From contig OZ240685.1 in the NCBI GenBank assembly GCA_965199135.1, forward strand, positions 2,604,001 through 2,668,000: 64,000 bases of DNA. The letters are read 5' to 3'. Both the position numbers and the translations under genes were made by a program. Source of the DNA: EB88 sp965199135. GTDB lineage: Bacteria; Acidobacteriota; Terriglobia; Terriglobales; Acidobacteriaceae. Positions 49,407-57,753 of the stretch are shown here, in pieces (the stretch's first letter is position 1; each line of letters starts with the position of its first letter). A model generated the notes under the pieces. It was not told the DNA's origin and made no database searches. It worked only from the letters and a program-made list of their open reading frames with translations.

Positions 49407-50119
49407 GCGATGCTCCCGTTTCGTGCGGCATCCATGTGCTGCTGCACAAAGGTGCTGATGTTCTGCTGCGGTGCGGGATTGCCCTTGCGCGCATCCTGGA
49501 TCGCCGCGGTGATGTTCTTGTACGCGCCACAGCGACAGATGTTACCGGCCATCGCTTCACGCACAGCCGAGTCGCTCTCGCCCCAGGGCTCCTTGAGCAC
49601 AGCGACGGCGGACATGATCTGGCCTGATGTGCAGATGCCGCACTGGTAGGCATCATGCTCGATAAAAGCAGCCTGCATCGGGTGAAGGTTGCCGGGCTGG
49701 CCGATTCCTTCGATCGTGGTGATCTCGTCGCCCTCGTGCATGGCCGCAAAGGTCAGGCAGCTGTTCACGCGGCGGCCATTGATGTGCACTGTGCAGGCAC
49801 CGCATTGCCCGTGATCGCAGCCCTTCTTGGTGCCGGTGAGCACGACGTTTTCACGCAGGCAGTCAAGCAGTGAAACGCGCGGCTCGATCTGCACGGTGTG
49901 CTGTTTGCCATTGATCTTCAGCGTGACGGGGCGGCTGCCAGCAGGCGCTGCTGCCTCGGGCGCGGCTGCTTCCTGTGCAGGGAGAACCGGGGCCGCAGAT
50001 ACAGCGATTCCAGCTGCGCCAAGGCCACCAAGAAAGCTGCGGCGGGAGAGACGAAGCTTGCTGGTGTCCGGCGTTGTCTCGGCCGGCTTTTCGGTTTCAT
50101 CAGAGGGATGCTTGCTCAT
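49403..50119 (-). CDS. 2Fe-2S subunit of aldehyde oxidoreductase with Tat signal (PaoA-like)
   Basis: 238 residues. A twin-arginine signal peptide (LSRRSFLGGLGAAGIAVSAA) exports the assembled enzyme to the periplasm. The two 2Fe-2S sites are intact: GCDHGQCGACTVHINGRRVN with a following Cys, and QCGICTSGQIM with AGNICRCGAYKN. As in E. coli PaoABC only this subunit carries a signal, so the other two should travel with it in folded form. It is the first gene of the operon. A chaperone like PaoD is not present in the window; mobA lies 7.6 kb away. Confidence 0.93.
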   Translation of the reverse strand: MSKHPSDETEKPAETTPDTSKLRLSRRSFLGGLGAAGIAVSAAPVLPAQEAAAPEAAAPAGSRPVTLKINGKQHTVQIEPRVSLLDCLRENVVLTGTKKGCDHGQCGACTVHINGRRVNSCLTFAAMHEGDEITTIEGIGQPGNLHPMQAAFIEHDAYQCGICTSGQIMSAVAVLKEPWGESDSAVREAMAGNICRCGAYKNITAAIQDARKGNPAPQQNISTFVQQHMDAARNGSIA

Positions 50120-50349
50120 TCATGACCCTTATGGCGCCTGCTTGGGACGGCAGGCAGCTTGTTCTTTCGCCCGGCGCGAGCGGCAGGCGATGCGTTGGAG
50201 GTGGCCAACTTCGGGAGGGTGGGGGAGTCAGGTACAGGGGCACAGAAGTGGCGCACCCATCCTCGATTCATCTTATCGCCACTCCGCGGTGGCTTATCGC
50301 TCTCATGCAATCGAGGTCCGGCCACGCTGAGAGACTAAAACGATTCCGA

Positions 50350-50619
50350 CTACTTCGAGTCGAAATCTATCTGCAGTTCGTCGATGTAGCACCACCCCCA
50401 TGCCTCGCCTGGCTCAAAGGAACGCATGACGGGGTGCTTGGTGCGATGAAAGTGCTTTGTGGCGTGCTTGCCGGGTGAGCTGTCGCAGCAGCCCACATGG
50501 CCGCACTCCAGGCAGAGGCGCAGATGCACCCATGCGGAGCCTGTTCTGAGGCACTCTGCACATCCGTCGGTTCCCGGGGTTACGTCGCGGATCTCTCCGA
50601 GATGGGTGCAGCTGGCCAT
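50350..50619 (-). CDS. UBP-type zinc finger protein
   Basis: 89 residues, almost entirely one ZnF-UBP domain. Cys and His ligands are arranged as CTHLGEI, GCAECLRTGSAWVHLRLCLE, CGHVGCCDSS, GKHATKHFHRTKHPVM and then WGWCYIDEL. In eukaryotes the fold binds the free C-terminus of ubiquitin; the bacterial relatives are small, single-domain and of unknown function. GGGAG five bases before the ATG is a strong ribosome site. The gene starts inside the last 40 bp of the flavoprotein gene, an unusually long overlap that ties their expression together. It ends the five-gene operon. Confidence 0.88.
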   Translation of the reverse strand: MASCTHLGEIRDVTPGTDGCAECLRTGSAWVHLRLCLECGHVGCCDSSPGKHATKHFHRTKHPVMRSFEPGEAWGWCYIDELQIDFDSK

Positions 50620-51713
50620 GGTGTCTCCCTGTACTGAACGTCTTCTTCACTGAGATGCCCACCTGTATGGAGACGAAGCAATCTTGGGAAGAGACCCGGA
50701 ACTCTCCCGAGTACCTGCATCGAGGCCTCCGTGATGGCGTGGTGTGAGCCCATGCACAGCAACGCTCGGGACATCGCGCGGGCGCGGCGGTTGAGGCGGC
50801 TGTGCGCCTGCTCGTAACGCGACAGATCTTCCGCTGCGAGTGCCTCGGATGCAGCCAATGCCTCGCAGAAGGCGAGCGACAGGCCGTCGCCGGTAATCGC
50901 GTCCACGCTGCCGGAGGCATCACCGACCAGGGCGAGGTGAGCCGTGGTGACCCGGGCGAACCGCTGGTGCACCGTCACGGCGCCACGCGGAACGCTGCGG
51001 GGGTCCCCGCACTCCAGAAGGCTCATGAGCGCGGGGAAGCGCTTCACTTCCTCGCGGAAGCTGCGCAGCTTCCGCGTCGCTACGATGGCGATGCCGACGC
51101 TTGCGTCGTCGATCGGCGTGACATAGGCCTGGGCGCCGGGGGTCCAGTACACATCCACATCCACGGCCGGCTGTTCCGTTGATCCCGGCGGGCGAGCGAA
51201 ATGCTGCCGGATTGCGAAACGGCGGGAGCTGATCCGTGGGCGATCGAGCCCGGCGTCCCGGCGGATCAGCGACTGCGTGCCGTCGCAGGCCAGGATCCAG
51301 CGTGGGCTCACGGTCGATCCGTCCATCCGGACCACCCCGTCCCGAAGCAGGCGCGCGGAGTGGGGGAGAAAACATACACCAAGCGCCTGGGCGCGCTCCC
51401 GCAGAAGCTGGTGCAGAACTGTGCGTCGCAGACCGATGCCGGGTGTGCGGAACGCCCCGCTGGCACTGCGAAGGCCTTCATGGTGGAAGCAGATGCCGCG
51501 CAGCTGCACGCCATGCGTCAGCAGCGTCGAAGGCGCGATACCCAACTGCGCAAGGGCTGCAACAGCCGCGGGAAGAAGTCCTTCACCACAGCATTTATCG
51601 ATCGCGCCGGGTCGTGGTTCGGCAACGGAGACAGAGAACCCTCGCTGCGCGGCTGCAATCGCCGCTGCCAGCCCGGCTGGTCCTCCGCCGATTACCAGCA
51701 CCTCAGCAGTCAT
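50580..51713 (-). CDS. FAD-dependent oxidoreductase, geranylgeranyl-reductase-like
   Basis: 377 residues. The Rossmann dinucleotide site is at the very N-terminus (AEVLVIGGGPAGLAAAIAAA). DKCCGEGLLPAAVAALAQLG near 40 matches the CGxG-type motif of geranylgeranyl reductases and related lipid-modifying flavoproteins, and LVGDASGSVDAITGDGLSLA holds the second FAD contact. In other bacteria relatives reduce prenyl chains or hydroxylate polyketides, often beside type III polyketide synthases. No such gene is here. It begins 9 bp after the lipoprotein stop and its 3' end overlaps the zinc-finger gene by 40 bp. Substrate unknown. Confidence 0.82.
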   Translation of the reverse strand: MTAEVLVIGGGPAGLAAAIAAAQRGFSVSVAEPRPGAIDKCCGEGLLPAAVAALAQLGIAPSTLLTHGVQLRGICFHHEGLRSASGAFRTPGIGLRRTVLHQLLRERAQALGVCFLPHSARLLRDGVVRMDGSTVSPRWILACDGTQSLIRRDAGLDRPRISSRRFAIRQHFARPPGSTEQPAVDVDVYWTPGAQAYVTPIDDASVGIAIVATRKLRSFREEVKRFPALMSLLECGDPRSVPRGAVTVHQRFARVTTAHLALVGDASGSVDAITGDGLSLAFCEALAASEALAAEDLSRYEQAHSRLNRRARAMSRALLCMGSHHAITEASMQVLGRVPGLFPRLLRLHTGGHLSEEDVQYRETPWPAAPISERSAT

Positions 51714-51722
51714 GGGGGAAGC

Positions 51723-52376
51723 CTACTCGCTTTGCAGCTCGTCGATCAGCACACGTGCCTTCATGTTCAGGGTCTGCGCGCCGTCCAGGTCGTTCTCGGC
51801 GACAGCCTCGCGCGCCTTGACGAGGAACGAGCGGACCTGTGCCTCGAGCGACTTGCCTTCAACGCTGGCGGGCTCCTTGATCTTGCTGAGGCGGCCTTCC
51901 TCCGACTGGATCGCTCTAAGTACCTGGTTCTTGTCGTGCACGCTGATGGTGGAGCCGGTGGAGAGCTCGCCGATCGTGGGCTCGGCCTCAGCGGCTGCGG
52001 CCGAGGTCGAGGCAGCAGCCGTGGAAGTTGTCGCGACAGAGGGAGAGGCGGGGGCGGTCGGCTCAGGCGTTATCTGCGCGGTCTGTACGGGCGGCGCAGT
52101 TCTGTGCCGGAGGTGGCGGTGCTTCTTGACGGGCGCAGGCGTGGGCGTCGGCGTGGGCGTCGGCTGTGGAGCCCTGGCCTGCTCCACGTTGGGCTTCGCC
52201 TCCTCGGGAACGGAGGGCAGCGGCGTGACCACCGTGATATTCGAGGGCGTCATGGCAGGCGCCTGCGCGACGGGGGGCGTGGGCGGCGGCGGCGCGTGGT
52301 GGCAGCCACCAAGGCCCGCGGTGGTAGCGGCAAGGGCGAGTGAGAGAAATTGGCTCCGGCTCAGGTGCCGGGTCAT
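51723..52376 (-). CDS. Proline-rich lipoprotein of unknown function
   Basis: 217 residues. The signal peptide ends in a lipobox, LGGCHH. A long disordered segment follows (PPPPTPPVAQAP, then QPTPTPTPTPAPVKK and an Ala/Ser/Thr-rich stretch) that could span periplasm or cell wall. The last 75 residues are helical (QVLRAIQSEEGRLSKIKEPA; AREAVAENDLDGAQTLNMKA). Start at 52376 inside ATGA, overlapping the histidine-kinase stop; upstream in-frame ATG codons would lie in the kinase. It may act as a sensor partner or an output of the two-component system. No family recognised. Confidence 0.75.
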   Translation of the reverse strand: MTRHLSRSQFLSLALAATTAGLGGCHHAPPPPTPPVAQAPAMTPSNITVVTPLPSVPEEAKPNVEQARAPQPTPTPTPTPAPVKKHRHLRHRTAPPVQTAQITPEPTAPASPSVATTSTAAASTSAAAAEAEPTIGELSTGSTISVHDKNQVLRAIQSEEGRLSKIKEPASVEGKSLEAQVRSFLVKAREAVAENDLDGAQTLNMKARVLIDELQSE

Positions 52377-54256
52377 AGTTGTTCTCCACTGAGCATGGCC
52401 TGATCCCGACGAACATGGGACCGATCGCGTTCCATGTGACTCAACGGGAACCGCAGGGTGAACGTGGTTCCGTGGCCTGGCTCTGACTCCACTTCGATGA
52501 CTCCTGAATGTAGCTGCACAATGCGGTAACACATGGCCAGCCCGATACCGCTGCCGTCCTTCTTGGTGGTGAAGTACAGGTCGAAGATCCGAGGGAGCAC
52601 TTCTGCCGCAATGCCGACGCCCGTGTCCGCGATGGTCAACACTGCGTAGCGTGCGTCCTCCGTCAAGGCGACCCGCAGCGTACCTCCTGCAGGCATGGCC
52701 TGTGTCGCATTGAGCACGATGTTCAAAATTGCCTGCCGCAGCATGTCGGGGTCAACCTTTACGACTACGGCTCTGGGCGGCAAAACGGTTTCGAGAACCA
52801 CATCGTGAACGGTGAGCTCGGCCGAAGCCAGCATCAGCACGGTCGAGGTGATCTGTCGCAGGTCTTCGTCCTCAAGCTTCAGTTCGACAGGGCGTGAGAA
52901 GTCGATCAGGGTCTGCACGACGCGATCAAGCCGCTGAATCTCACTCTGGATCACGTCGAGATGACGCAGGGCCGGGGACTCGGGACCCCCGATCTTGTTG
53001 CGCATCAGTTCCAGGTGAACCACGATGGCGTTGATCGGGTTCTTGACCTCGTGGCCGACGCCGCCGGTGAGCCTGCCTATCGCCGAGAGCCTGCGGGAAA
53101 GCTCAAGCTCGCTCTCGATCTCGCGCACCGATTCGAGATCATGCAGGGTCAGCAGCGCGCCCAGGCTTTCGCGCTCATCCTGGATGATTTCAAGCGCGAT
53201 CTCGATGCGGCGACCACTCTCAAGCTCGATCTCGGCCTGCGGGATCGAGGTTCGGTTCTGGAAGGCATTGCGCACCATGCGCCCCAGCTTGGTCGACCGG
53301 TTGAAGATCTGCGTGACATCTGCGCCCAGCATCTGGTCGCGATGCATGCCGAGGAAGCGCTCCACCGAGCTCGACACCAGCACGGCACGCGCATCCTGGG
53401 TGAACAGCATCATGCCGTCCTGCAGGTTGGACAGAATCTGGTCGAGATTTTCCTTGAGCGCGGAGAAGACCTCCTCGGTGTTGCGCATGCGCTCACCGAT
53501 CCGTTCGATCTTGCTCGAAACGCGTAAGAGCGCATCGGTCGAGGCGTGCGAGGCGTCGGCTGCCTCGGCGTTCAGAATGTCGAGCCGGCGGCTGATCTGT
53601 TCGAGCGGCGCAAGTGCCAGCGTGGCGACCGCGGCTGCCGAAAGCAGCGAGACCAGGAGTGCACCGAGCGCATAACTGGCCGCCTGCCATAGCGTTGGGC
53701 GGAAGGCCTGCAGCAGGAAGCTGGTGCGCATGCCGAGGTGGACCGTCGCAAAGGGCTGCCCGTTCCGCTCGAGTGCAAGCGGCAGGTCATACACCTTGGC
53801 GTGGCCATATACGATCTGCAGGATCTTGATGGGGGAGCGGTAGCGGAGCCTGCCGTAGTCCGGCCGCCAGGGCATCTGCTCGTCCTCAAGAAGAGGATTG
53901 GTGCTGATCAGGGATCGCCCCCGGCTGTCCGTGACCGTGATGTCATAGATTGTCGGCGAGTAGCTGATGATCGACTCCATCAGCGCGCTGAGGGCCGCGT
54001 CTTCCCCGAGGCTGTTCGCCACCTGGGCGCGGAAGATGGCGGCCGGCAGGGACGGCTGGATGGTGCCGCGAATGACGCCCTGCTCGATGGCCTGGCGGGT
54101 CGCGAACAACACCTGGTGGGCGATGATGTCGGTGGAGGAGTAGCTCTGGTCAACGTACTGGCGCAGCGAACGCGTCAGGTACAGCCACGACGTCGCGGAG
54201 ACGAGCAGGAACACCAGGCCCGTCACCACGGCTACGAGTTTTGTCTTCAAACGCAT
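52373..54256 (-). CDS. Sensor histidine kinase (NtrB/AtoS-like)
   Basis: 627 residues. Two membrane spans (about 7-27 and 190-215) bracket a 160-residue periplasmic sensor. Then come a HAMP-like linker (LAPLEQISRRLDILNAEAAD), a PAS domain (NLDQILSNLQDGMMLFTQDA), a HisKA dimerisation domain with GGVGHEVKNPINAI (phospho-His at 402) and an ATPase domain (VLNATQAMPAGG; IADTGVGI; GSGIGLAMCYRIV). It should phosphorylate the sigma54 activator encoded 61 bp upstream. The sensed signal is unknown. It ends in ATGA with the lipoprotein start, so the kinase and lipoprotein are translationally coupled. Confidence 0.93.
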   Translation of the reverse strand: MRLKTKLVAVVTGLVFLLVSATSWLYLTRSLRQYVDQSYSSTDIIAHQVLFATRQAIEQGVIRGTIQPSLPAAIFRAQVANSLGEDAALSALMESIISYSPTIYDITVTDSRGRSLISTNPLLEDEQMPWRPDYGRLRYRSPIKILQIVYGHAKVYDLPLALERNGQPFATVHLGMRTSFLLQAFRPTLWQAASYALGALLVSLLSAAAVATLALAPLEQISRRLDILNAEAADASHASTDALLRVSSKIERIGERMRNTEEVFSALKENLDQILSNLQDGMMLFTQDARAVLVSSSVERFLGMHRDQMLGADVTQIFNRSTKLGRMVRNAFQNRTSIPQAEIELESGRRIEIALEIIQDERESLGALLTLHDLESVREIESELELSRRLSAIGRLTGGVGHEVKNPINAIVVHLELMRNKIGGPESPALRHLDVIQSEIQRLDRVVQTLIDFSRPVELKLEDEDLRQITSTVLMLASAELTVHDVVLETVLPPRAVVVKVDPDMLRQAILNIVLNATQAMPAGGTLRVALTEDARYAVLTIADTGVGIAAEVLPRIFDLYFTTKKDGSGIGLAMCYRIVQLHSGVIEVESEPGHGTTFTLRFPLSHMERDRSHVRRDQAMLSGEQL

Positions 54257-54317
54257 TCCGGCCGCGGAACCTCACGTACTTCCTGCCCTGTTACCCGGCT
54301 GTCTGCGACCGGGCCGG

Positions 54318-55748
54318 TTAGGCCTGCGGCTCGGCTACCTTCGGCGATTCCCGTTCGGAACGGGGCCGAAGCCGGCTCTGGCTGTATTCCTTGAGCTTGT
54401 TGTGCAGCGTTTTCAGGCTGATGCCGAGAATCTCAGCAGCCCGTGTCTTGTTGTTGTTCGTCGAAGCCAGCGTCTTGACGATCAGGAGGCGCTCGGCCTC
54501 GTCGACCGTGGTGCCGACCTCGACCTTGACCGTATTGGCCACAGCCGATTCTGCCGAAGCCTCGATGCCGCGGCTGCCGAAGCCCGGTGGCAGGTGCTGC
54601 ATTCCAACCGGATTGCCACCACACAGGATCACGGCGCGTTCGATGGTGTTGCGCAGCTCGCGAACGTTGCCGGGCCAGTCATACTGCATCAGCCGCTGCA
54701 GCATGCTCGGGTCCACGCCCGGCACTTCGCGGCCATGCTTCTCGTTCATGTCCTGCACCATTGCTTCGACGATGGCGGGAATATCTTCCTTGTGCTCGCG
54801 CAGCGGCGGCATGTGGATATTGAAGACATTCAGGCGGTAGTAGAGGTCGGCGCGCAGCTGCCCTGCATCGACCGCGGTGTCGGGATTCTTGTTGGTCGCA
54901 GCCAGGACGCGCACATCGACCGGAGATTCTGTCTTGGAGCCGAGGCGGCGCAGCTTGCGATCCTCAAGGACGCGCAGGAGCTTGGCCTGGGTCGCGACCG
55001 GCATCTCGCCGATCTCGTCGAGCAGCAGCGTACCCTCCTCGGCCAGCTCAAAGCAGCCGGCGCGGCGCTCGAGCGCCCCGGTGAACGACCCCTTCTCATG
55101 CCCGAAGATCTCGCTCTCGATCAGCGTCTCCGGGATCGCCGCGCAGTTTACAGCGACAAAGGGCTTGGGTTTGCGTGGGCTCAACTCGTGCAGCGCGCGG
55201 GCCACAAGCTCCTTGCCCGTGCCGCTTTCGCCGGTGATCAGCACCGACACATTCGAGGGCGCAACCTGCTCGATCAGCGCGTAGATGTCCCGCATCTTGC
55301 GCGAGGAGCCGACCAGTGGGCCGAGGATGCCGGTGTCGCGGAGCTTGCGGCGGGTCACTTCAAGCTGCCGCTCCGTCTCGCGCTTGTGGGTGGCGTTGCT
55401 CAGCGTGGTCCGCAGGCGCGTCGGCTCAACCGGCTTTTGAATGAAATCATAGGCGCCGATCTTCATGGCCTCTACCGCGAGCTCAATTGAGCCCTGCGCG
55501 GTCAGCACGACCACAGTGCAGTCATTTTTCGTGCGTGAAAGCTGCTGGAGCAGCTCCAAACCATTCATACGCGGCATCTTAAGATCGGTAACGATGATCC
55601 CGGGCTGCCAGCCACCCAGCTTTTCAAGAGCCTCAACGCCGTCGCCGGCCATCTCAGTTTCATAACCCCAGGACGAGACGAGCTCGGCGAGGCCATGGAG
55701 CGCGTGCACCTCGTCTTCGACAATCATGACGCGTTCTGAATTTCCCAT
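54318..55748 (-). CDS. Sigma54-dependent response regulator (NtrC/AtoC-like)
   Basis: 476 residues. A receiver domain with phospho-acceptor Asp55 (IIVTDLKMPRMNGLE) is followed by an AAA+ sigma54-interaction domain: Walker A GESGTGKELVARALHELS, the sigma54 contact loop in the variant form GSFTGA, Walker B LLLDEIGEMP and the arginine finger region YRLNVFNIHMPPLREHKEDI. A Fis-type HTH ends the protein (KTRAAEILGISLKTLHNKLK). It activates RNA polymerase-sigma54 promoters. Targets may include its own operon; I did not find a convincing GG-N10-GC site in the 200-bp region upstream. First gene of the five-gene operon. Confidence 0.94.
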   Translation of the reverse strand: MGNSERVMIVEDEVHALHGLAELVSSWGYETEMAGDGVEALEKLGGWQPGIIVTDLKMPRMNGLELLQQLSRTKNDCTVVVLTAQGSIELAVEAMKIGAYDFIQKPVEPTRLRTTLSNATHKRETERQLEVTRRKLRDTGILGPLVGSSRKMRDIYALIEQVAPSNVSVLITGESGTGKELVARALHELSPRKPKPFVAVNCAAIPETLIESEIFGHEKGSFTGALERRAGCFELAEEGTLLLDEIGEMPVATQAKLLRVLEDRKLRRLGSKTESPVDVRVLAATNKNPDTAVDAGQLRADLYYRLNVFNIHMPPLREHKEDIPAIVEAMVQDMNEKHGREVPGVDPSMLQRLMQYDWPGNVRELRNTIERAVILCGGNPVGMQHLPPGFGSRGIEASAESAVANTVKVEVGTTVDEAERLLIVKTLASTNNNKTRAAEILGISLKTLHNKLKEYSQSRLRPRSERESPKVAEPQA

Positions 55749-55951
55749 GGAGTTCTGTGGTCCTGTCTGCAGCCTCTCGGCTGCGATTTCGAATTTGTCT
55801 CTGCCAGTGTTCCTGATGCGCCCGGTCCACAGCCGCCTCGCAGCGGCTCGCGTCTCAGGTATGCCCTAAGGATGAAGCACTTGTCATTCACCAAAACGCG
55901 GCAACCATCGATGGAGGGGGCGATTCCTCAATCTTCGCGCGGGGAGGGCAG

Positions 55952-56296
55952 ATGTATTCTGCTCGTATGTTGCCCTATGAGATCGAGCCGGACGCCCTGG
56001 CTGCCCTTCAGAATACCGGAGCCACGACCTTTGTGCTCCTGGATGTACGTGAACCCTGGGAATACCAGCTGGCACATCTACATGGTAGCGTGAACATGCC
56101 CATGGGCGATATACCTTCGCGGATACATCAGGAGCTTGACCCGGAGCAGCCGATCGTCGCCATCTGCCACCATGGCGTTCGCTCCCTCAACGTGGTGTCC
56201 TGGCTGCGGGAGCAGGGCTTCGAGCACTCCCAGTCGCTGGCGGGCGGCCTTGACACCTGGGCCCAGCGCATAGATCCGGCATTCCCTCGCTACTGA
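55952..56296 (+). CDS. Rhodanese-like domain protein
   Basis: 114 residues, a single rhodanese domain. The active-site loop VAICHHGVRSLN contains the catalytic Cys72; VLLDVREPWEYQLAHLHGSV and AGGLDTWAQRIDP are standard family motifs. Such stand-alone domains carry persulfide for sulfur transfer in thiouridine, molybdopterin or thiamin pathways. GGGAGG lies just upstream of the first ATG. It heads a set of forward genes (M20 peptidase, mobA), about 200 bp from the divergent response-regulator gene. The sulfur acceptor is unknown. Confidence 0.9.
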   Translation: MYSARMLPYEIEPDALAALQNTGATTFVLLDVREPWEYQLAHLHGSVNMPMGDIPSRIHQELDPEQPIVAICHHGVRSLNVVSWLREQGFEHSQSLAGGLDTWAQRIDPAFPRY

Positions 56297-56352
56297 AACC
56301 TGTTCCGCCCCCAAACGGGCACTGTCTCTAACCATGCGACTGGAATCCAATC

Positions 56353-57753
56353 ATGATGTCTGCAGCCCTTGTCTACGCGCACGCCCACGGGGATCGTTTC
56401 CTCGACGAACTCAAGACCCTGCTTCGTATTCCTTCCATTTCCACACTGCCTGAGCATGCCGGGGACGTCCGCAGAACAGCGGAGGTGCTTCGCGACGAGC
56501 TGACCCGGATCGGCATGGAGCATGCTGAACTCGTCGAGGTTCCGCATAGAGATGGAAGCGCAGGGCACCCACTGGTGCTCGCGGACTGGCTCCATGCCCC
56601 GGGCCAGCCGACCGTGCTCTGCTACGGCCACTACGATGTGCAGCCGCCGGATCCGCTTGACGAGTGGCTGACCCCGCCGTTTGAACCGTGCGAGCGCGAC
56701 GGCAACCTGTATGCCCGGGGCGCGGTCGATGACAAGGGCCAGATGTACATGCATGTCAAGGCGCTGGAGGCTCTGTTCGCCAGCAACGAGGGTCGCCTCC
56801 CGTTGAACGTGCGCGTGGTGCTTGAAGGCGAGGAGGAAGTCGGCGGCGAGTCGATTGCGGCCTTTATCGCCAGCAGTCCCGAAAAGCTCAGGGCGGATTT
56901 CGCGCTTGTGTCCGACACCGAGATGTTCGCTCCGGGGCTGCCCACGCTCTGCGTTGGGCTGCGCGGCATGATCTATACCGAGGTCGAGGTACGTGGGGCA
57001 CGTACCGATCTGCACTCCGGCATGTATGGTGGCGCAGCGCCCAATCCCTTCTTTGCACTGGCCGGCATAATCGCGAAGCTCAAGGATGAGGATGGCCGCA
57101 TCCTGGTCCCGGGTGTGTACGACGGGCTCCAGGCGCCAGCCACCGATGAGCTCGAGGCCTGGAAGCGGCTGCCATTCGACGAGCAGCACTACCTCGAGAC
57201 CGAGATCGGCGCGCCCTCCCTGGTGGGCGAGCCGGGCTACTCGGTGATGGAGCGTACCTGGGCTCGGCCTACGCTCGAGGTCCACGGCATGCCGGGTGGA
57301 TTTATCGGCGCAGGCGCGAAGACCGTGATCCCGGCACGGGCAACAGCCAAGATCTCGATGCGGCTCGTTCCGCCGATGGAGCCGGCAGCCGTCTTTGCAT
57401 CCTTCAAGAGCTACGTGGAGTCGCTCGCGCCAAAGGGTGTCATGGTAGAGGCGCGTCTGATCCACTCGGGCGAGGCGGCGCTGATCCGTACGGACAATCC
57501 CTACATTCGCGCGGCAGTGGAGGCGCTCCAGGAGATCTGGGAGACCGAACCGGTATTTGTCCGCTCCGGGGGGTCGATCCCGGTGGTGGGTGACTTTGAG
57601 CGTGGGCTGGGCATTCCGTCCGTGATGATGGGTTTCGGGCTGCCTGACGACAACCTCCATGCGCCGAATGAGAAGTTTCACATCGCAAACTTCCACCGCG
57701 GGATCGAGACGCTGATCCGCTTCTTTGAACTGTTGCCCGGGGCGGCGCACTGA
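56353..57753 (+). CDS. M20-family metallopeptidase (dipeptidase-like)
   Basis: 466 residues, cytoplasmic. The catalytic domain has VLCYGHYDVQPPDPLDEWLT (metal His and Asp), NLYARGAVDDKGQMYMHVKA (bridging Asp) and LEGEEEVGGES (Glu general base). The small dimerisation domain lies near 190-300 (DLHSGMYGGAAPNP), and the C-terminus carries LPDDNLHAPNEKF with the last metal His. It resembles the CNDP/PepV-type peptidases that cleave dipeptides or N-acyl amino acids. ATG at 56353; a second ATG follows directly. Its stop overlaps the likely CTG start of mobA. Confidence 0.92.
   Translation: MMSAALVYAHAHGDRFLDELKTLLRIPSISTLPEHAGDVRRTAEVLRDELTRIGMEHAELVEVPHRDGSAGHPLVLADWLHAPGQPTVLCYGHYDVQPPDPLDEWLTPPFEPCERDGNLYARGAVDDKGQMYMHVKALEALFASNEGRLPLNVRVVLEGEEEVGGESIAAFIASSPEKLRADFALVSDTEMFAPGLPTLCVGLRGMIYTEVEVRGARTDLHSGMYGGAAPNPFFALAGIIAKLKDEDGRILVPGVYDGLQAPATDELEAWKRLPFDEQHYLETEIGAPSLVGEPGYSVMERTWARPTLEVHGMPGGFIGAGAKTVIPARATAKISMRLVPPMEPAAVFASFKSYVESLAPKGVMVEARLIHSGEAALIRTDNPYIRAAVEALQEIWETEPVFVRSGGSIPVVGDFERGLGIPSVMMGFGLPDDNLHAPNEKFHIANFHRGIETLIRFFELLPGAAH

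Noticed and set aside
55749..55951. Sigma54 promoter in front of the response-regulator operon
   Set aside because: No GG-N10-GC element with the usual flanks was found on the minus strand; only a small GCAGCC/GGCTGC hairpin (55769-55784) is there.
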